Below the pieces are notes generated by a model. The model was given only the letters and a program-made list of their open reading frames with translations. It was not told the origin of the DNA and did no database searches. From contig DJPN01000011.1 in the NCBI GenBank assembly GCA_002438565.1, positions 1 through 52,805 of the forward strand: a stretch of DNA of 52,805 nt. Direction: 5' to 3'. Numbering within the stretch: the stretch's first letter is position 1; each line of letters opens with the position of its first letter. This document shows, in pieces, positions 6,896-15,239 of the stretch. This DNA comes from Alphaproteobacteria bacterium UBA6411 (lineage in GTDB: Bacteria; Pseudomonadota; Alphaproteobacteria; CAAGCB01; CAG-977). Made by a program: the position numbers and the translations under genes.

Positions 6896-8233
6896 GTGAC
6901 CAAAAAACTGTTTGTAAAAACGTTCGGCTGTCAGATGAACGTGTATGATTCCGCCCGTATGGTCGACATTTTGCGCGGATTGGGATACGAAGAAACCGAC
7001 ACGCCCGACGACGCGGATATGATTATTTTCAACACTTGCCACATCCGTGAAAAAGCGTCGGAGAAAATCTTTTCCGAACTGGGGCGGTTCAAGCCTTTGA
7101 AAGAAAAAAGAAAGGCCGAGGGACGCGATTTGATTTTAATCGTCGCGGGGTGCGTTGTGCAGGCCGAATCCGCAGAATTCATGAACCGCGCGAAATTCGT
7201 CGACATCGCTTTGGGACCTCAAACCTACCACCGTTTGCCGGAAATGCTGATGAAGCTGCAGCGTCATACGCAAAAACGCATTATCGACGTGGAATTCCCC
7301 GCCGAATCGAAATTCGATTCCCTGCCCGAAACCCGTTCGACGGGCGTGTCGTCTTTTTTGGCGATTCAAGAGGGATGCGACCGCTTTTGTTCGTACTGCG
7401 TCGTGCCGTACACGCGCGGGGCGGAATATTCGCGTCCGATGGCCGAAATTGTCGCCGAAGCCCGACAGCTGGCGGCGTCGGGGACGAAAGATTTGATGCT
7501 GTTGGGGCAGAACGTCAACGCTTGGCACGGCTTGGGCGAAAACGGGCAGCCGTCGGATTTGAGTCGATTGATTGCCAAAGTCGCCGAAATCGACGGCATT
7601 GAGCGCATCCGTTATGTGACGTCCTATCCGTCCGATTTTACGGACGACATGATTGCGATGCACCGCGACATTCCCAAAGTGATGCCGTATTTGCACCTGC
7701 CGATTCAATCGGGATCGGACAGAATCTTGAAAAAGATGAACCGCCGCTACACCTGCGCCGAATATGAAACTGTAGTTGAAAAGTTGCGCGCGGCGTGTCC
7801 CGAAATCGCCCTGTCGTCCGACTTTATCGTCGGCTTTCCCGAAGAAACCGAGGAAGATTTTCAGCAAACCATGGACTTGGTGCGCCGCGTGAACTACGCG
7901 CAGTCGTATTCGTTCAAATACAGTCCGCGCCCCGGAACGCCCGCCGCCGCGATGAAAAATCAAATCGACGAAGCGGTCAAGGGGGAACGTTTGGAACGGC
8001 TGCAGGCGCTTTTGCTGGAACAGCACGCGGCGTTCAATGCCAAATTCTTGGGACGCACGGTTGACGTTTTGCTGGATTCCAAAGGACACAGGGACGGCAC
8101 TTTGCTGGGGCATACGCCGCAAATGCAAAACGTCGTCGTCGCCGCGGACGAATCGTATTTGAACAAAATCGTTCCCGTGCGAATCGCCGAAACGTCCGCC
8201 GCAACGCTGAAAGCGGAAATGGTTCTTGCATAA
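6896..8233 (+). CDS. miaB: tRNA-2-methylthio-N6-isopentenyladenosine synthase
   Basis: This radical-SAM methylthiotransferase adds the ms2 group to i6A37 of tRNAs that read UNN codons. The order is standard: an N-terminal UPF0004 domain with cysteines in FGCQMN (residue 10), NTCHIREKA and AGCVVQ for the auxiliary 4Fe-4S cluster; the radical-SAM CxxxCxxC in CDRFCSYCVV (near residue 160); and a C-terminal TRAM domain. At 445 residues it is full length. The start codon is GTG with only a weak GGA upstream. It leads the conserved miaB-phoH-ybeY-lnt group. Confidence 0.97.
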   Translation: MTKKLFVKTFGCQMNVYDSARMVDILRGLGYEETDTPDDADMIIFNTCHIREKASEKIFSELGRFKPLKEKRKAEGRDLILIVAGCVVQAESAEFMNRAKFVDIALGPQTYHRLPEMLMKLQRHTQKRIIDVEFPAESKFDSLPETRSTGVSSFLAIQEGCDRFCSYCVVPYTRGAEYSRPMAEIVAEARQLAASGTKDLMLLGQNVNAWHGLGENGQPSDLSRLIAKVAEIDGIERIRYVTSYPSDFTDDMIAMHRDIPKVMPYLHLPIQSGSDRILKKMNRRYTCAEYETVVEKLRAACPEIALSSDFIVGFPEETEEDFQQTMDLVRRVNYAQSYSFKYSPRPGTPAAAMKNQIDEAVKGERLERLQALLLEQHAAFNAKFLGRTVDVLLDSKGHRDGTLLGHTPQMQNVVVAADESYLNKIVPVRIAETSAATLKAEMVLA

Positions 8234-8289
8234 ACTACGGGATAAGTCCATAATATAAAAAGATAATTCCTAACCGAAAGGATTTTGTT

Positions 8290-9324
8290 ATGGCGAAAAA
8301 GAAAACTTATCAACGAACCGAAGAATATGCGGACAATCAGGTTTTAATGCTGGTTTTGGGCGCGCATAACGATAATCTGAAGCGGTTGGAAAAAAAGTTG
8401 GGCGTTGAAATCAAAACGCGCGGCAACCAAATCACCGTGGACGGCGGCGAAAAGGACGTCGAACACGCTTTTGCCGCTTTGGACAGGATTTACAAAGTGG
8501 CCGCCAAAAAAGGCGACGTTGACAACTCCGACATCGACAACGCTTTGCATATGAGCGAGGAACACAAAATGACCAAATCGACCGCGAAGGAAAAACACAC
8601 CGCCGAACCCGTCAAAGTTGACGAATCGGGCGAAGAAGACTTGACGCTGAAAACCCGCAAACGCCACATTCAGCCGCGTTCGCAAACGCAGGCGGATTAC
8701 ATCCGTGCGATGCGCGATTATGAAATGGTGTTCGGATTGGGACCCGCCGGCACGGGCAAAACGTTTTTGGCGGTCGCAAAAGCCGTTTCTTTGATGATAG
8801 AGGGGCAAATCGACAAAATCATTCTGTCCCGTCCCGCCGTTGAAGCGGGCGAAAATCTGGGCTTTCTGCCGGGGGATTTGAAGGAAAAAATCGATCCGTA
8901 CCTGCGTCCTTTATATGACGCGTTGTATGAAATGCTGCCCAAGGACGTCGTGGACAAGAAGCTTGAACTGGGCGAAATCGAAGTCGCGCCTTTGGCGTTC
9001 ATGCGCGGCCGCACGCTGACCAACGCGATGGTCATTCTGGACGAAGCGCAGAACACGACGCCGATGCAGATGAAGATGTTTTTGACCCGTATGGGCGAAA
9101 ATTCCCGCATGGTCATCAACGGCGATTTAAGCCAGACGGATTTGCCGCGCGGCGTGCAGTCGGGATTGGCGGACGCTTTGGACGTTTTGCGCAACGTCAA
9201 GGGAATTGCCGTCATCACCTTTACGGAAAAAGACGTCGTCCGTCACGGACTGGTGTCTTCGATTGTCAAGGCGTATGATAAACGCTACGCTTCGCGCAAG
9301 GGGTTAATCGGCAATGACGGCTAA
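8290..9324 (+). CDS. ybeZ: PhoH-like ATPase (YbeZ)
   Basis: The 344-residue protein has an N-terminal KH-like segment followed by a P-loop domain: Walker A GPAGTGKTFLA near residue 155 and Walker B VILDEAQN near residue 250. Family members partner with the RNase YbeY in RNA metabolism; the exact reaction is not settled. AAAGGA precedes the ATG. The gene overlaps ybeY by 11 bp, consistent with translational coupling. Confidence 0.95.
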   Translation: MAKKKTYQRTEEYADNQVLMLVLGAHNDNLKRLEKKLGVEIKTRGNQITVDGGEKDVEHAFAALDRIYKVAAKKGDVDNSDIDNALHMSEEHKMTKSTAKEKHTAEPVKVDESGEEDLTLKTRKRHIQPRSQTQADYIRAMRDYEMVFGLGPAGTGKTFLAVAKAVSLMIEGQIDKIILSRPAVEAGENLGFLPGDLKEKIDPYLRPLYDALYEMLPKDVVDKKLELGEIEVAPLAFMRGRTLTNAMVILDEAQNTTPMQMKMFLTRMGENSRMVINGDLSQTDLPRGVQSGLADALDVLRNVKGIAVITFTEKDVVRHGLVSSIVKAYDKRYASRKGLIGNDG

Positions 9325-9805
9325 GGTTGCAATCACCGTCCGCGACAAGCAGTGGGACAAGGATGTCGAACAGGTCAAAAAGCTGGTTCGCAAAGCTGCG
9401 CTGTGTGCATGGAAGTCGGGCAATGTCGGCGAATTGGAAATTCCCGTCAAAGACGTTGAAATCAGCGTTGTTCTGACCGACGACGAGGATGTTCACATTT
9501 TGAACCGCGATTACCGCGGCGTGGACAGACCGACGAACGTTTTGTCCTTTGCGACTTTGGACGACGAAGACGAACCCGTCGAAGAACCTCTGCTGCTGGG
9601 CGATGTGATTGTCGCGCGCGAAACGACGGAAAAGGAAGCGGCGGAGGCGAACATTTCCGTCGCCGACCATTTGTTCCATTTGGTCGTTCACGGCGTTCTG
9701 CATTTAATCGGCTATGATCATATCGAGGATTGGGAAGCCGAGGAAATGGAAGCGATGGAAGTCAAAATTCTGGCGGATAACGGCATTGCGAATCCGTATT
9801 TGTAA
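9314..9805 (+). CDS. ybeY: Endoribonuclease YbeY, 16S rRNA maturation
   Basis: The 163-residue metal-dependent RNase takes part in 3' end maturation of 16S rRNA and ribosome quality control. The zinc-binding motif HGVLHLIGYDH is near residue 130, and the preceding DRPTNVLSF motif matches the family. Its start lies inside the end of ybeZ, and its stop lies inside the likely start of lnt. Confidence 0.96.
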   Translation: MTAKVAITVRDKQWDKDVEQVKKLVRKAALCAWKSGNVGELEIPVKDVEISVVLTDDEDVHILNRDYRGVDRPTNVLSFATLDDEDEPVEEPLLLGDVIVARETTEKEAAEANISVADHLFHLVVHGVLHLIGYDHIEDWEAEEMEAMEVKILADNGIANPYL

Positions 9806-11324
9806 AGACTTTTGGAAAACACGGTGGTTCAAAGCTTTTGTATGCGGCATCGTCGCCGTCGGAGCTTTGCCGCCGTGGTTTGTTTATCCGTGCCTGTTTA
9901 TCGCTTTTTCGGGGCTGATTTGGTTGCTTGACCGTGCGGAAACTCGCGGGGAGGCGATGAAAATCGGCTATGCATTCGGATTCGGATTCTTTTCCGTCGG
10001 ATTGGCGTGGGTGTCCCGCGCGTTGATGATAGAGGGCATGGGGTTTGAAGCGTTGGCTCCTTTGCCGCCGATAGGATTCGGCATTTGGGGCGGGCTGTTC
10101 CCGATGCTGGCGGCTTTGGCGGCGTGGTACGCGCCGCGCGGCGTGCGGCGGGCATTGGCGTTCGCGGGGGCGTGGACGCTGTCCGAAATGTTCCGCGCGT
10201 GGTTTTTGACGGGCTTTCCGTGGAATTTGATTGCGACGGTGTGGGCGGATTGTCCCGTCATGCTGCAAACGGCGTCTTTGTTCGGCGCGTACGGGTTAGG
10301 CATGGTTACCGTGTTTTCGGCATCGCTGTTCGGGCTGATGAAGTGTCCGCTGCGGCAAAAAGCGAATCTGATTGCCGCCGTGCCGTTTGTGATTTTGTCC
10401 GTTTTAGCGGGATGGGGCGGCTATCGGCTGAAATCGGCCGAGAACGTCAAGCCGATTAACGGCGTTTTGCTGCGCTTGGTGCAGGCGAACATTCCGCAGG
10501 GGCAAAAATGGTCGCGCGACCAAGCCGAACAAAATTTGATGAAGCATGTTCATCTGAGCCGCGCCAAAGGGGCGGAAAAAGTAACTCATGTTCTGTGGCC
10601 GGAAACGGCGACTCAGTTCCGGCTGACGCAGGATGAATTCGCGCGCGGCATGGTAACCAGCGCCTTGCTGCCCGATGCGGTTTTGCTGGCGGGGTCTTTG
10701 CGCACGGAGCAATCGAAAAGCGCTTATCCGCCGTACAAGCTGTACAACAGTATCGTTGCCGTCAACGATATCGGTAAAGAGCTGGGATATTACGACAAAT
10801 CCCATTTGGTTCCGTTCGGGGAATACGCGCCGCTGACGTCGGTATTTCCGTTTATGCGGAAACTGACGCCGGGGGCGATTGATTTTTCTCGCGGCAAAGG
10901 TGTTCGGACAACAAACGTTCCGCGGACTTTGCCCGTCGGCATGCTGGTGTGCTACGAGGTTATTTTTCCCGCACACGTCGTTGATGAAGCAGAACGTCCC
11001 TATTGGCTGATGAACGCGACAAACGACGGATGGTACGGCATCAGCGCGGGACCGTATCAGCACTTTGCCGCCGCCCAGATGCGCGCGGTGGAGGAGGGGC
11101 TTCCCTTGGCGCGCGTCGCCAATACGGGAATCAGCGGCATGATTGACGCTTACGGACGGGTGACGGCATCTTTGCCTTTGGGAACGGCGGGCTTTTTGGA
11201 TGTCGAGTTGCCGCGCCGCACCGAAAAGCCGACGCTTTACGCCCGCTTTGGAAACGCCGCGCCGTGCGGATGCGCGTTGTTGGTTCTGGGATTGGCTTTT
11301 TTCACCAAAAGGAAAAAACAATGA
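9786..11324 (+). CDS. lnt: Apolipoprotein N-acyltransferase
   Basis: This inner-membrane enzyme adds the third acyl chain to the N-terminal Cys of lipoproteins. An N-terminal half with about six membrane helices is followed by a nitrilase-type domain. The catalytic triad is visible as Glu in LWPETATQF, Lys in YDKSHLVPFGEY and Cys in MLVCYEV. No ATG lies between the upstream ybeY region and the first helix. A TTG at 9786 gives 512 residues, exactly the E. coli length, so I prefer it; the ATG at 9714 would overlap ybeY by 92 bp. A corC/tlyC gene often found between ybeY and lnt is missing here. Confidence 0.92.
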   Translation: MRIRICKDFWKTRWFKAFVCGIVAVGALPPWFVYPCLFIAFSGLIWLLDRAETRGEAMKIGYAFGFGFFSVGLAWVSRALMIEGMGFEALAPLPPIGFGIWGGLFPMLAALAAWYAPRGVRRALAFAGAWTLSEMFRAWFLTGFPWNLIATVWADCPVMLQTASLFGAYGLGMVTVFSASLFGLMKCPLRQKANLIAAVPFVILSVLAGWGGYRLKSAENVKPINGVLLRLVQANIPQGQKWSRDQAEQNLMKHVHLSRAKGAEKVTHVLWPETATQFRLTQDEFARGMVTSALLPDAVLLAGSLRTEQSKSAYPPYKLYNSIVAVNDIGKELGYYDKSHLVPFGEYAPLTSVFPFMRKLTPGAIDFSRGKGVRTTNVPRTLPVGMLVCYEVIFPAHVVDEAERPYWLMNATNDGWYGISAGPYQHFAAAQMRAVEEGLPLARVANTGISGMIDAYGRVTASLPLGTAGFLDVELPRRTEKPTLYARFGNAAPCGCALLVLGLAFFTKRKKQ

Positions 11325-11464
11325 AGAAAACGGTTTTTCTGTTGATACTGTTATGCGCCGCCGTTTCGGGATGCCGCAACAAATATAATGTTCCCCTTTT
11401 TCAAACGACGGATACTTACGGGGAAGCGTTCCGCGGACACCGCGTGCCGCAAGACGTGCGTTAA
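11321..11464 (+). CDS. Very small predicted lipoprotein
   Basis: The 47-residue product starts at an ATG overlapping the lnt stop (ATGA), with AAGGAA upstream. It has a lysine pair, a leucine-rich core and the lipobox AVSGC (Cys 17), leaving a mature peptide of about 30 residues. No function is known. Coupling to lnt, the enzyme that finishes lipoproteins, is neat but may be coincidental. Its TAA stop interlocks with the stop of the convergent ankyrin gene (TTAA at 11461-11464). Confidence 0.65.
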   Translation: MKKTVFLLILLCAAVSGCRNKYNVPLFQTTDTYGEAFRGHRVPQDVR

Positions 11465-12315
11465 TCGTAGCTGCTGTTGTTCAGCCGCCAGAACGTTTCC
11501 GTGTCCGCCAAAGCGGGATTGTTTTTGGCGTAATCAATGGCCGTTCTGCCCTCTTTGTCCCTTGCGGACGCTTTGGCGCCGCAATCCAGCAAAATTTCGA
11601 CAATTTCAACGGCGTTCGGATTTAATCCCGCCGCCAGCATTAAAGGCGTCGCTCCTTCCGCGCTGCGGTCGTTCAATCCCGCTCCATGTTTCAGCAAAGT
11701 CAGCAAAACATACGGATTTAAATTCTGCCCCGCCGCCAGCATCAGCGGCGTAATGCCGAAATCGGCGCGGTCGGAAACGCGTGCGCCCATATCCAGCAAA
11801 GTATCGACGATTTTGACGGGCGTGTTTTCTTGAATGGCAATCATCAGCGGCGTCAAGCCGTCAATTCCGCGTTCGTTGACGTCCAATCCTTTGTGTTTCA
11901 GCCAGCGCAAAACATCGGGGGTGTTTTTGGAAACAATCGCGACGGTAAAAGCCGATTCCCCCCGATTGTTTCTGTCGTGCAAACCGCCCCCTTTTTTGAC
12001 CAGCCAGTTCAATACTTTGATAGAAGCGTGGTTTTGCAGCGCGCGGAACAGAAACGACATGCCGTCCGTGTCTTTGTCGTTCGGAGCCAATCCCGTGCTT
12101 TTGAAATAAGCGCGTATTCTGACCGTTGATCCGCTTTTGACGGCGGCCTCAAAAGAGGCGGGCTTTTTTGTGTACCATGCGGCAAACAAGGTAATCATCA
12201 AAACAGCAGAGGCGGCAAGGACGAAAATCACTTTGGGATTGGCAAGCGCCGCTTGTATCTCGGCAACCGGCAAAGCAAAGTGCAAATCGGAAAATCGGAT
12301 GTCGGAAAAAGTCAA
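11461..12315 (-). CDS. Membrane-anchored ankyrin repeat protein
   Basis: The 284-residue protein has one hydrophobic segment near residues 29-47 and then four to five ankyrin repeats. These are visible as NNRGESAFTVAI, GIDGLTPLMIAI, FGITPLMLAAG and EGATPLMLAAG with 33-residue spacing. Ankyrin repeats bind protein partners; the target is unknown. The start is TTG at 12315, overlapping the stop of the PTS enzyme I gene, with an AGGAAGGA site 8 nt upstream, so it is the last gene of the chvI-PTS operon. Envelope localisation is inferred from the single transmembrane helix. Confidence 0.8.
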   Translation of the reverse strand: MTFSDIRFSDLHFALPVAEIQAALANPKVIFVLAASAVLMITLFAAWYTKKPASFEAAVKSGSTVRIRAYFKSTGLAPNDKDTDGMSFLFRALQNHASIKVLNWLVKKGGGLHDRNNRGESAFTVAIVSKNTPDVLRWLKHKGLDVNERGIDGLTPLMIAIQENTPVKIVDTLLDMGARVSDRADFGITPLMLAAGQNLNPYVLLTLLKHGAGLNDRSAEGATPLMLAAGLNPNAVEIVEILLDCGAKASARDKEGRTAIDYAKNNPALADTETFWRLNNSSYD

Positions 12316-14129
12316 AAGCGTTGTCCTTCCTCAAACGCGGTCATGGCGGCGGAAACGTCGGCGGGATAGTGCAGAGTCAGCACATAATTTGCATAGCGTT
12401 CCGTTTCAACCGTATTTAACGACCGCAACCGCTCTTTGACCATCGGGATGTTGACGGCGGGCATGGACAGCTCGCGCACGCCCAGACCGATAAGCAAAGC
12501 GGCATAGTGGTAATTGGCTGCCATTTCGCCGCAAACGCTGACGGGAATATTATGCGCGTTTGCCGCGCCGACCGTTGTTTTCAGCAGGCGCAAAACAGCG
12601 GGATGCAGCGGATTAAACAGACTTGAAACCGTCGCATCCGTTCTGTCGACCGCCATGGTGTATTGAATCAAATCGTTTGTGCCGATTGAAAAGAAATCGC
12701 AGTGATTTGCAATAATGTCCGCTTCCATGGCGGCGGAGGGAACCTCTATCATCACGCCCAAAGGCGGCAGTTTGTCCGGAACAGCCATACCTTCCGCGCG
12801 CAGTTCGCCGGCACATTCCTGCAACAACGCGCGCGCTTGGATAACTTCGTCGACCGACGAAATCATCGGCAGCAGTATCCGGATGTCGGCGGTTGCCGCG
12901 GCACGCAAAGCCGCGCGAAACTGGTCTTTCAGCAGTTTTTCGTACCGCCGCATGTAGCGGATGCCCCTCAGCCCCAAAGCGGGATTGACGGCACGATAGC
13001 CCTCCAACATGGGCGATCCTTTATCCGCCCCCGCGTCAATGGTGCGGAACGTAATCGGCTTGCCTTCGATTTTTTCCGAAATGGATTTCAGCAAAGCGTA
13101 TTGTTCGTCCTCGTCAGGCAAGTCGTTGCGGTTCAAATACATGTATTCGCTGCGCAGCAGTCCGATGCCGTCAACACCCGTCTGCATCAGAAAATCCAGT
13201 TCGCTGGGCAAGTCGATGTTGCCTTTCAGCCGGATGTAAACATTGTCCGCAGTCAGCGACGGCTGGTCGCGCAGGCGGGTCAAAGAACGTTTCCACCGCA
13301 GAAAATCCGTGCGGTACTTACGGTAAAGTTCAACGTTTTCCTGCGTCGGGTTTAAAATGACCTTGCCGTAAGTGCCGTCGATGATAATCACGTCGCCCGT
13401 TGTCGCGATTTGCATCAAATCGGGAACGTCCACGATTGCAGGCAGTCCCAGCGACCGCGCCAGCAGCGCCGTGTGGCTTTGAGCCGATCCGTTGACGGTA
13501 ATCAGCCCCGCGATTTTGCGCATGTTCAGCATTGCGGTGTCCGCCGCGCTTAAATCCCGTGCGATGACAACGGCGTTTTCGGGCATTTGAAACAGATTGT
13601 CGGGGGCGTCCGTCTGCAAATTGCGGATTAAGCGCATGCCGATGTTGCGAATGTCTTCAACCCGTGAAGAAATGTACGAATCCTGCATTGCCGCAAACAC
13701 ATCGGCAATGGCGGCGACTTCGTCCAAAACGGCTGCTTCGGCGTTGACGCGGTCTTTTTCAATGCGTTCGCGCACGCCGCGCGTCAGCCGCGAGCTTTGC
13801 AGCATGTGACGGTAAGCGTCCAGCAAAGACCCCAGCGTGTCGTTGGCCAGCGCGTTTTTCGCTTTTCCCATGATTTGGTCAAGCTGTTGCGTCGTTTTTT
13901 CGACCGCGAGGTCGAAACGTTCCTGTTCCGGCGCGATTTTGTCGCGGGAAATGTGGTAAAAAGGAACGCTTTTCAACGCGCTGTCGTAGATGTAAACGCG
14001 GCCGATGACGATGCCCGGCGACACGCCCGTTCCCTCTCGCACCGTTTCCGAAACGGGAGCGGGGCAAAGGTCGGGTTTTAACCGAACGATTGACGAAAAC
14101 AGGTTTTTAATTTTCGTTGAATTTATCAT
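12312..14129 (-). CDS. ptsP: Phosphoenolpyruvate-protein phosphotransferase (PTS enzyme I)
   Basis: This protein takes phosphate from phosphoenolpyruvate and passes it to HPr. The order is an N-terminal HPr-interacting domain, the phospho-His domain with the active-site His in AQSHTALLARS (about residue 220), and a PEP-binding barrel with GIGLLRSEYM, IGTNDLIQYT and the late SVCGEMA motif holding the reactive Cys. At 605 residues it is closer to sugar-type EI (about 575) than to the longer GAF-bearing EI-Ntr; no GAF domain is visible. The symbol is therefore provisional (ptsI is an alternative). It overlaps the HPr gene by 23 bp. No sugar permease is present nearby, so the role is probably regulatory. 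Confidence 0.93.
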   Translation of the reverse strand: MINSTKIKNLFSSIVRLKPDLCPAPVSETVREGTGVSPGIVIGRVYIYDSALKSVPFYHISRDKIAPEQERFDLAVEKTTQQLDQIMGKAKNALANDTLGSLLDAYRHMLQSSRLTRGVRERIEKDRVNAEAAVLDEVAAIADVFAAMQDSYISSRVEDIRNIGMRLIRNLQTDAPDNLFQMPENAVVIARDLSAADTAMLNMRKIAGLITVNGSAQSHTALLARSLGLPAIVDVPDLMQIATTGDVIIIDGTYGKVILNPTQENVELYRKYRTDFLRWKRSLTRLRDQPSLTADNVYIRLKGNIDLPSELDFLMQTGVDGIGLLRSEYMYLNRNDLPDEDEQYALLKSISEKIEGKPITFRTIDAGADKGSPMLEGYRAVNPALGLRGIRYMRRYEKLLKDQFRAALRAAATADIRILLPMISSVDEVIQARALLQECAGELRAEGMAVPDKLPPLGVMIEVPSAAMEADIIANHCDFFSIGTNDLIQYTMAVDRTDATVSSLFNPLHPAVLRLLKTTVGAANAHNIPVSVCGEMAANYHYAALLIGLGVRELSMPAVNIPMVKERLRSLNTVETERYANYVLTLHYPADVSAAMTAFEEGQRF

Positions 14130-14376
14130 CGACCAGTTTTTCCAAAGCGGACAAAGCCTCCGCGGCTTGCGTCCCCGTGCAGGACACCAGAATGTCCGAA
14201 CCGTACGCCGCGCCCAGCATCATCAATCCCATAATCGAATGTCCCGAAACGGATTCGCCGTTTTTGGAAACGGTGACTTCGGCGTCAAACCTGTCCGCCG
14301 TTTTGACAAAAGCGGCGGCGGCGCGGGCGTGAAGTCCCTTGGCGTTGGTGATGACAAGCGTTTTTTCGACGGTCAT
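14107..14376 (-). CDS. ptsH: Phosphocarrier protein HPr
   Basis: The 89-residue protein accepts phosphate from EI on the His of KGLHARAAAAFVK (about residue 16) and passes it to EIIA. The second regulatory region VSGHSIMGLMMLGA carries the serine equivalent to Ser46, the target of HPr kinase. That fits the hprK gene two positions upstream in the same operon. The 2 bp gap to the EIIA stop suggests tight co-expression. Confidence 0.95.
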   Translation of the reverse strand: MTVEKTLVITNAKGLHARAAAAFVKTADRFDAEVTVSKNGESVSGHSIMGLMMLGAAYGSDILVSCTGTQAAEALSALEKLVDDKFNEN

Positions 14377-14378
14377 GC

Positions 14379-14786
14379 TTATTCTTTATCCTTGTGCAGC
14401 AAAGCCGAAGCGACGTTGATGTATTTGCGTCCCGCTTCCTGCGCGCCCAAAGACGCTTCTTTCAGCGGCATGGTCGTGCGCAGCTGCGCCAGTTTTATCA
14501 GCATCGGCAGGTTGACGCCGGCGATAACTTCAATGTTTGCCCCGTCCATGACGGAAATCGCCAGATTGGACGGCGTGCCGCCGAACATGTCGGTCAAAAT
14601 GATAACCCCGTCGCCCGAATCGACCAGTTTGATTTTTTCCTGAATCTCTTCACGGCGTTTTTCCATGTCGTCGTCGGAAAAAATGCCGACCGTTTCAACG
14701 GCGTCCTGTTTGCCGACGATGTGTTCCAAAACGGCTTTCATTTCTGCGGCCAGATGTCCGTGGGAAACCAAAATCATTCCAATCAT
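14379..14786 (-). CDS. PTS EIIA component, mannose family
   Basis: The 135-residue protein has the EIIA-Man fold signature: MIGMILVSHGHLA with the phospho-accepting His near residue 10, then LTDMFGGTPSNLA. The ATG at 14786 with AAAGG upstream was chosen over a longer open frame because it fits the family N-terminus. EIIB and EIIC partners are absent from the window. In alphaproteobacteria this protein is usually a regulatory output of the HPr/HprK system rather than a transporter part. Confidence 0.93.
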   Translation of the reverse strand: MIGMILVSHGHLAAEMKAVLEHIVGKQDAVETVGIFSDDDMEKRREEIQEKIKLVDSGDGVIILTDMFGGTPSNLAISVMDGANIEVIAGVNLPMLIKLAQLRTTMPLKEASLGAQEAGRKYINVASALLHKDKE

Positions 14787-14817
14787 GGGGGTAACCTTTC
14801 GTCTTTGAAAAAATTTG

Positions 14818-15237
14818 TTACAGAATAACCGTTTCGGCATCGGAAATCAAATGCCTTTCGCCGGCAATCGTCAGCAAGGCCAGTTTTATTTTCGCAACGG
14901 CCGACGCGCAAAACGGGTCAAGCCGCAAAAAGCCGTCAAAGCGTTCGGGCAAACGTTCGATTTCGTCGGGCGCGCACAAATCAACCGTCAGCGCAATCGC
15001 CGTTTTTTCGACAAAGGGAAGCTTGACAATGCCGAAGCCCCGCACTTCCAACAGTCCTTGCAGACGGGCGGGCGCGGACGCGACGCCGTTTTCCAGCATC
15101 ACTTGGTCGTCGGCGACCAAAACCGCGCCCGCGTCAATCAGCCGCAGAGCCAAATCCGATTTTCCCGCCCCCGGTTTTCCGCGAATCAACACGCCGCGTC
15201 CGAACCATTCGACACATGTTGCGTGAACAAAAGGCAT
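14818..15237 (-). CDS. hprK: HPr kinase/phosphorylase, short alphaproteobacterial form
   Basis: The 139-residue protein consists only of the C-terminal catalytic domain found in Firmicutes HprK. The P-loop is GKPGAGKSDLALRL, followed by VLVADDQV and the LEVRGFGIV signature. This shortened form is normal for alphaproteobacteria. It phosphorylates the regulatory serine of HPr. The start at 15237 has AAGGCGG inside the 3' end of the chvG gene, 2 bp away, implying translational coupling between the sensor kinase and the PTS branch. Confidence 0.93.
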   Translation of the reverse strand: MPFVHATCVEWFGRGVLIRGKPGAGKSDLALRLIDAGAVLVADDQVMLENGVASAPARLQGLLEVRGFGIVKLPFVEKTAIALTVDLCAPDEIERLPERFDGFLRLDPFCASAVAKIKLALLTIAGERHLISDAETVIL

Positions 15238-15239
15238 GG

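Noticed and set aside
9714..9785. Longer N-terminus of Lnt from the ATG at 9714
   Set aside because: It would overlap ybeY by 92 bp with a basic, unlikely leader; the TTG at 9786 gives the family length of 512 residues.
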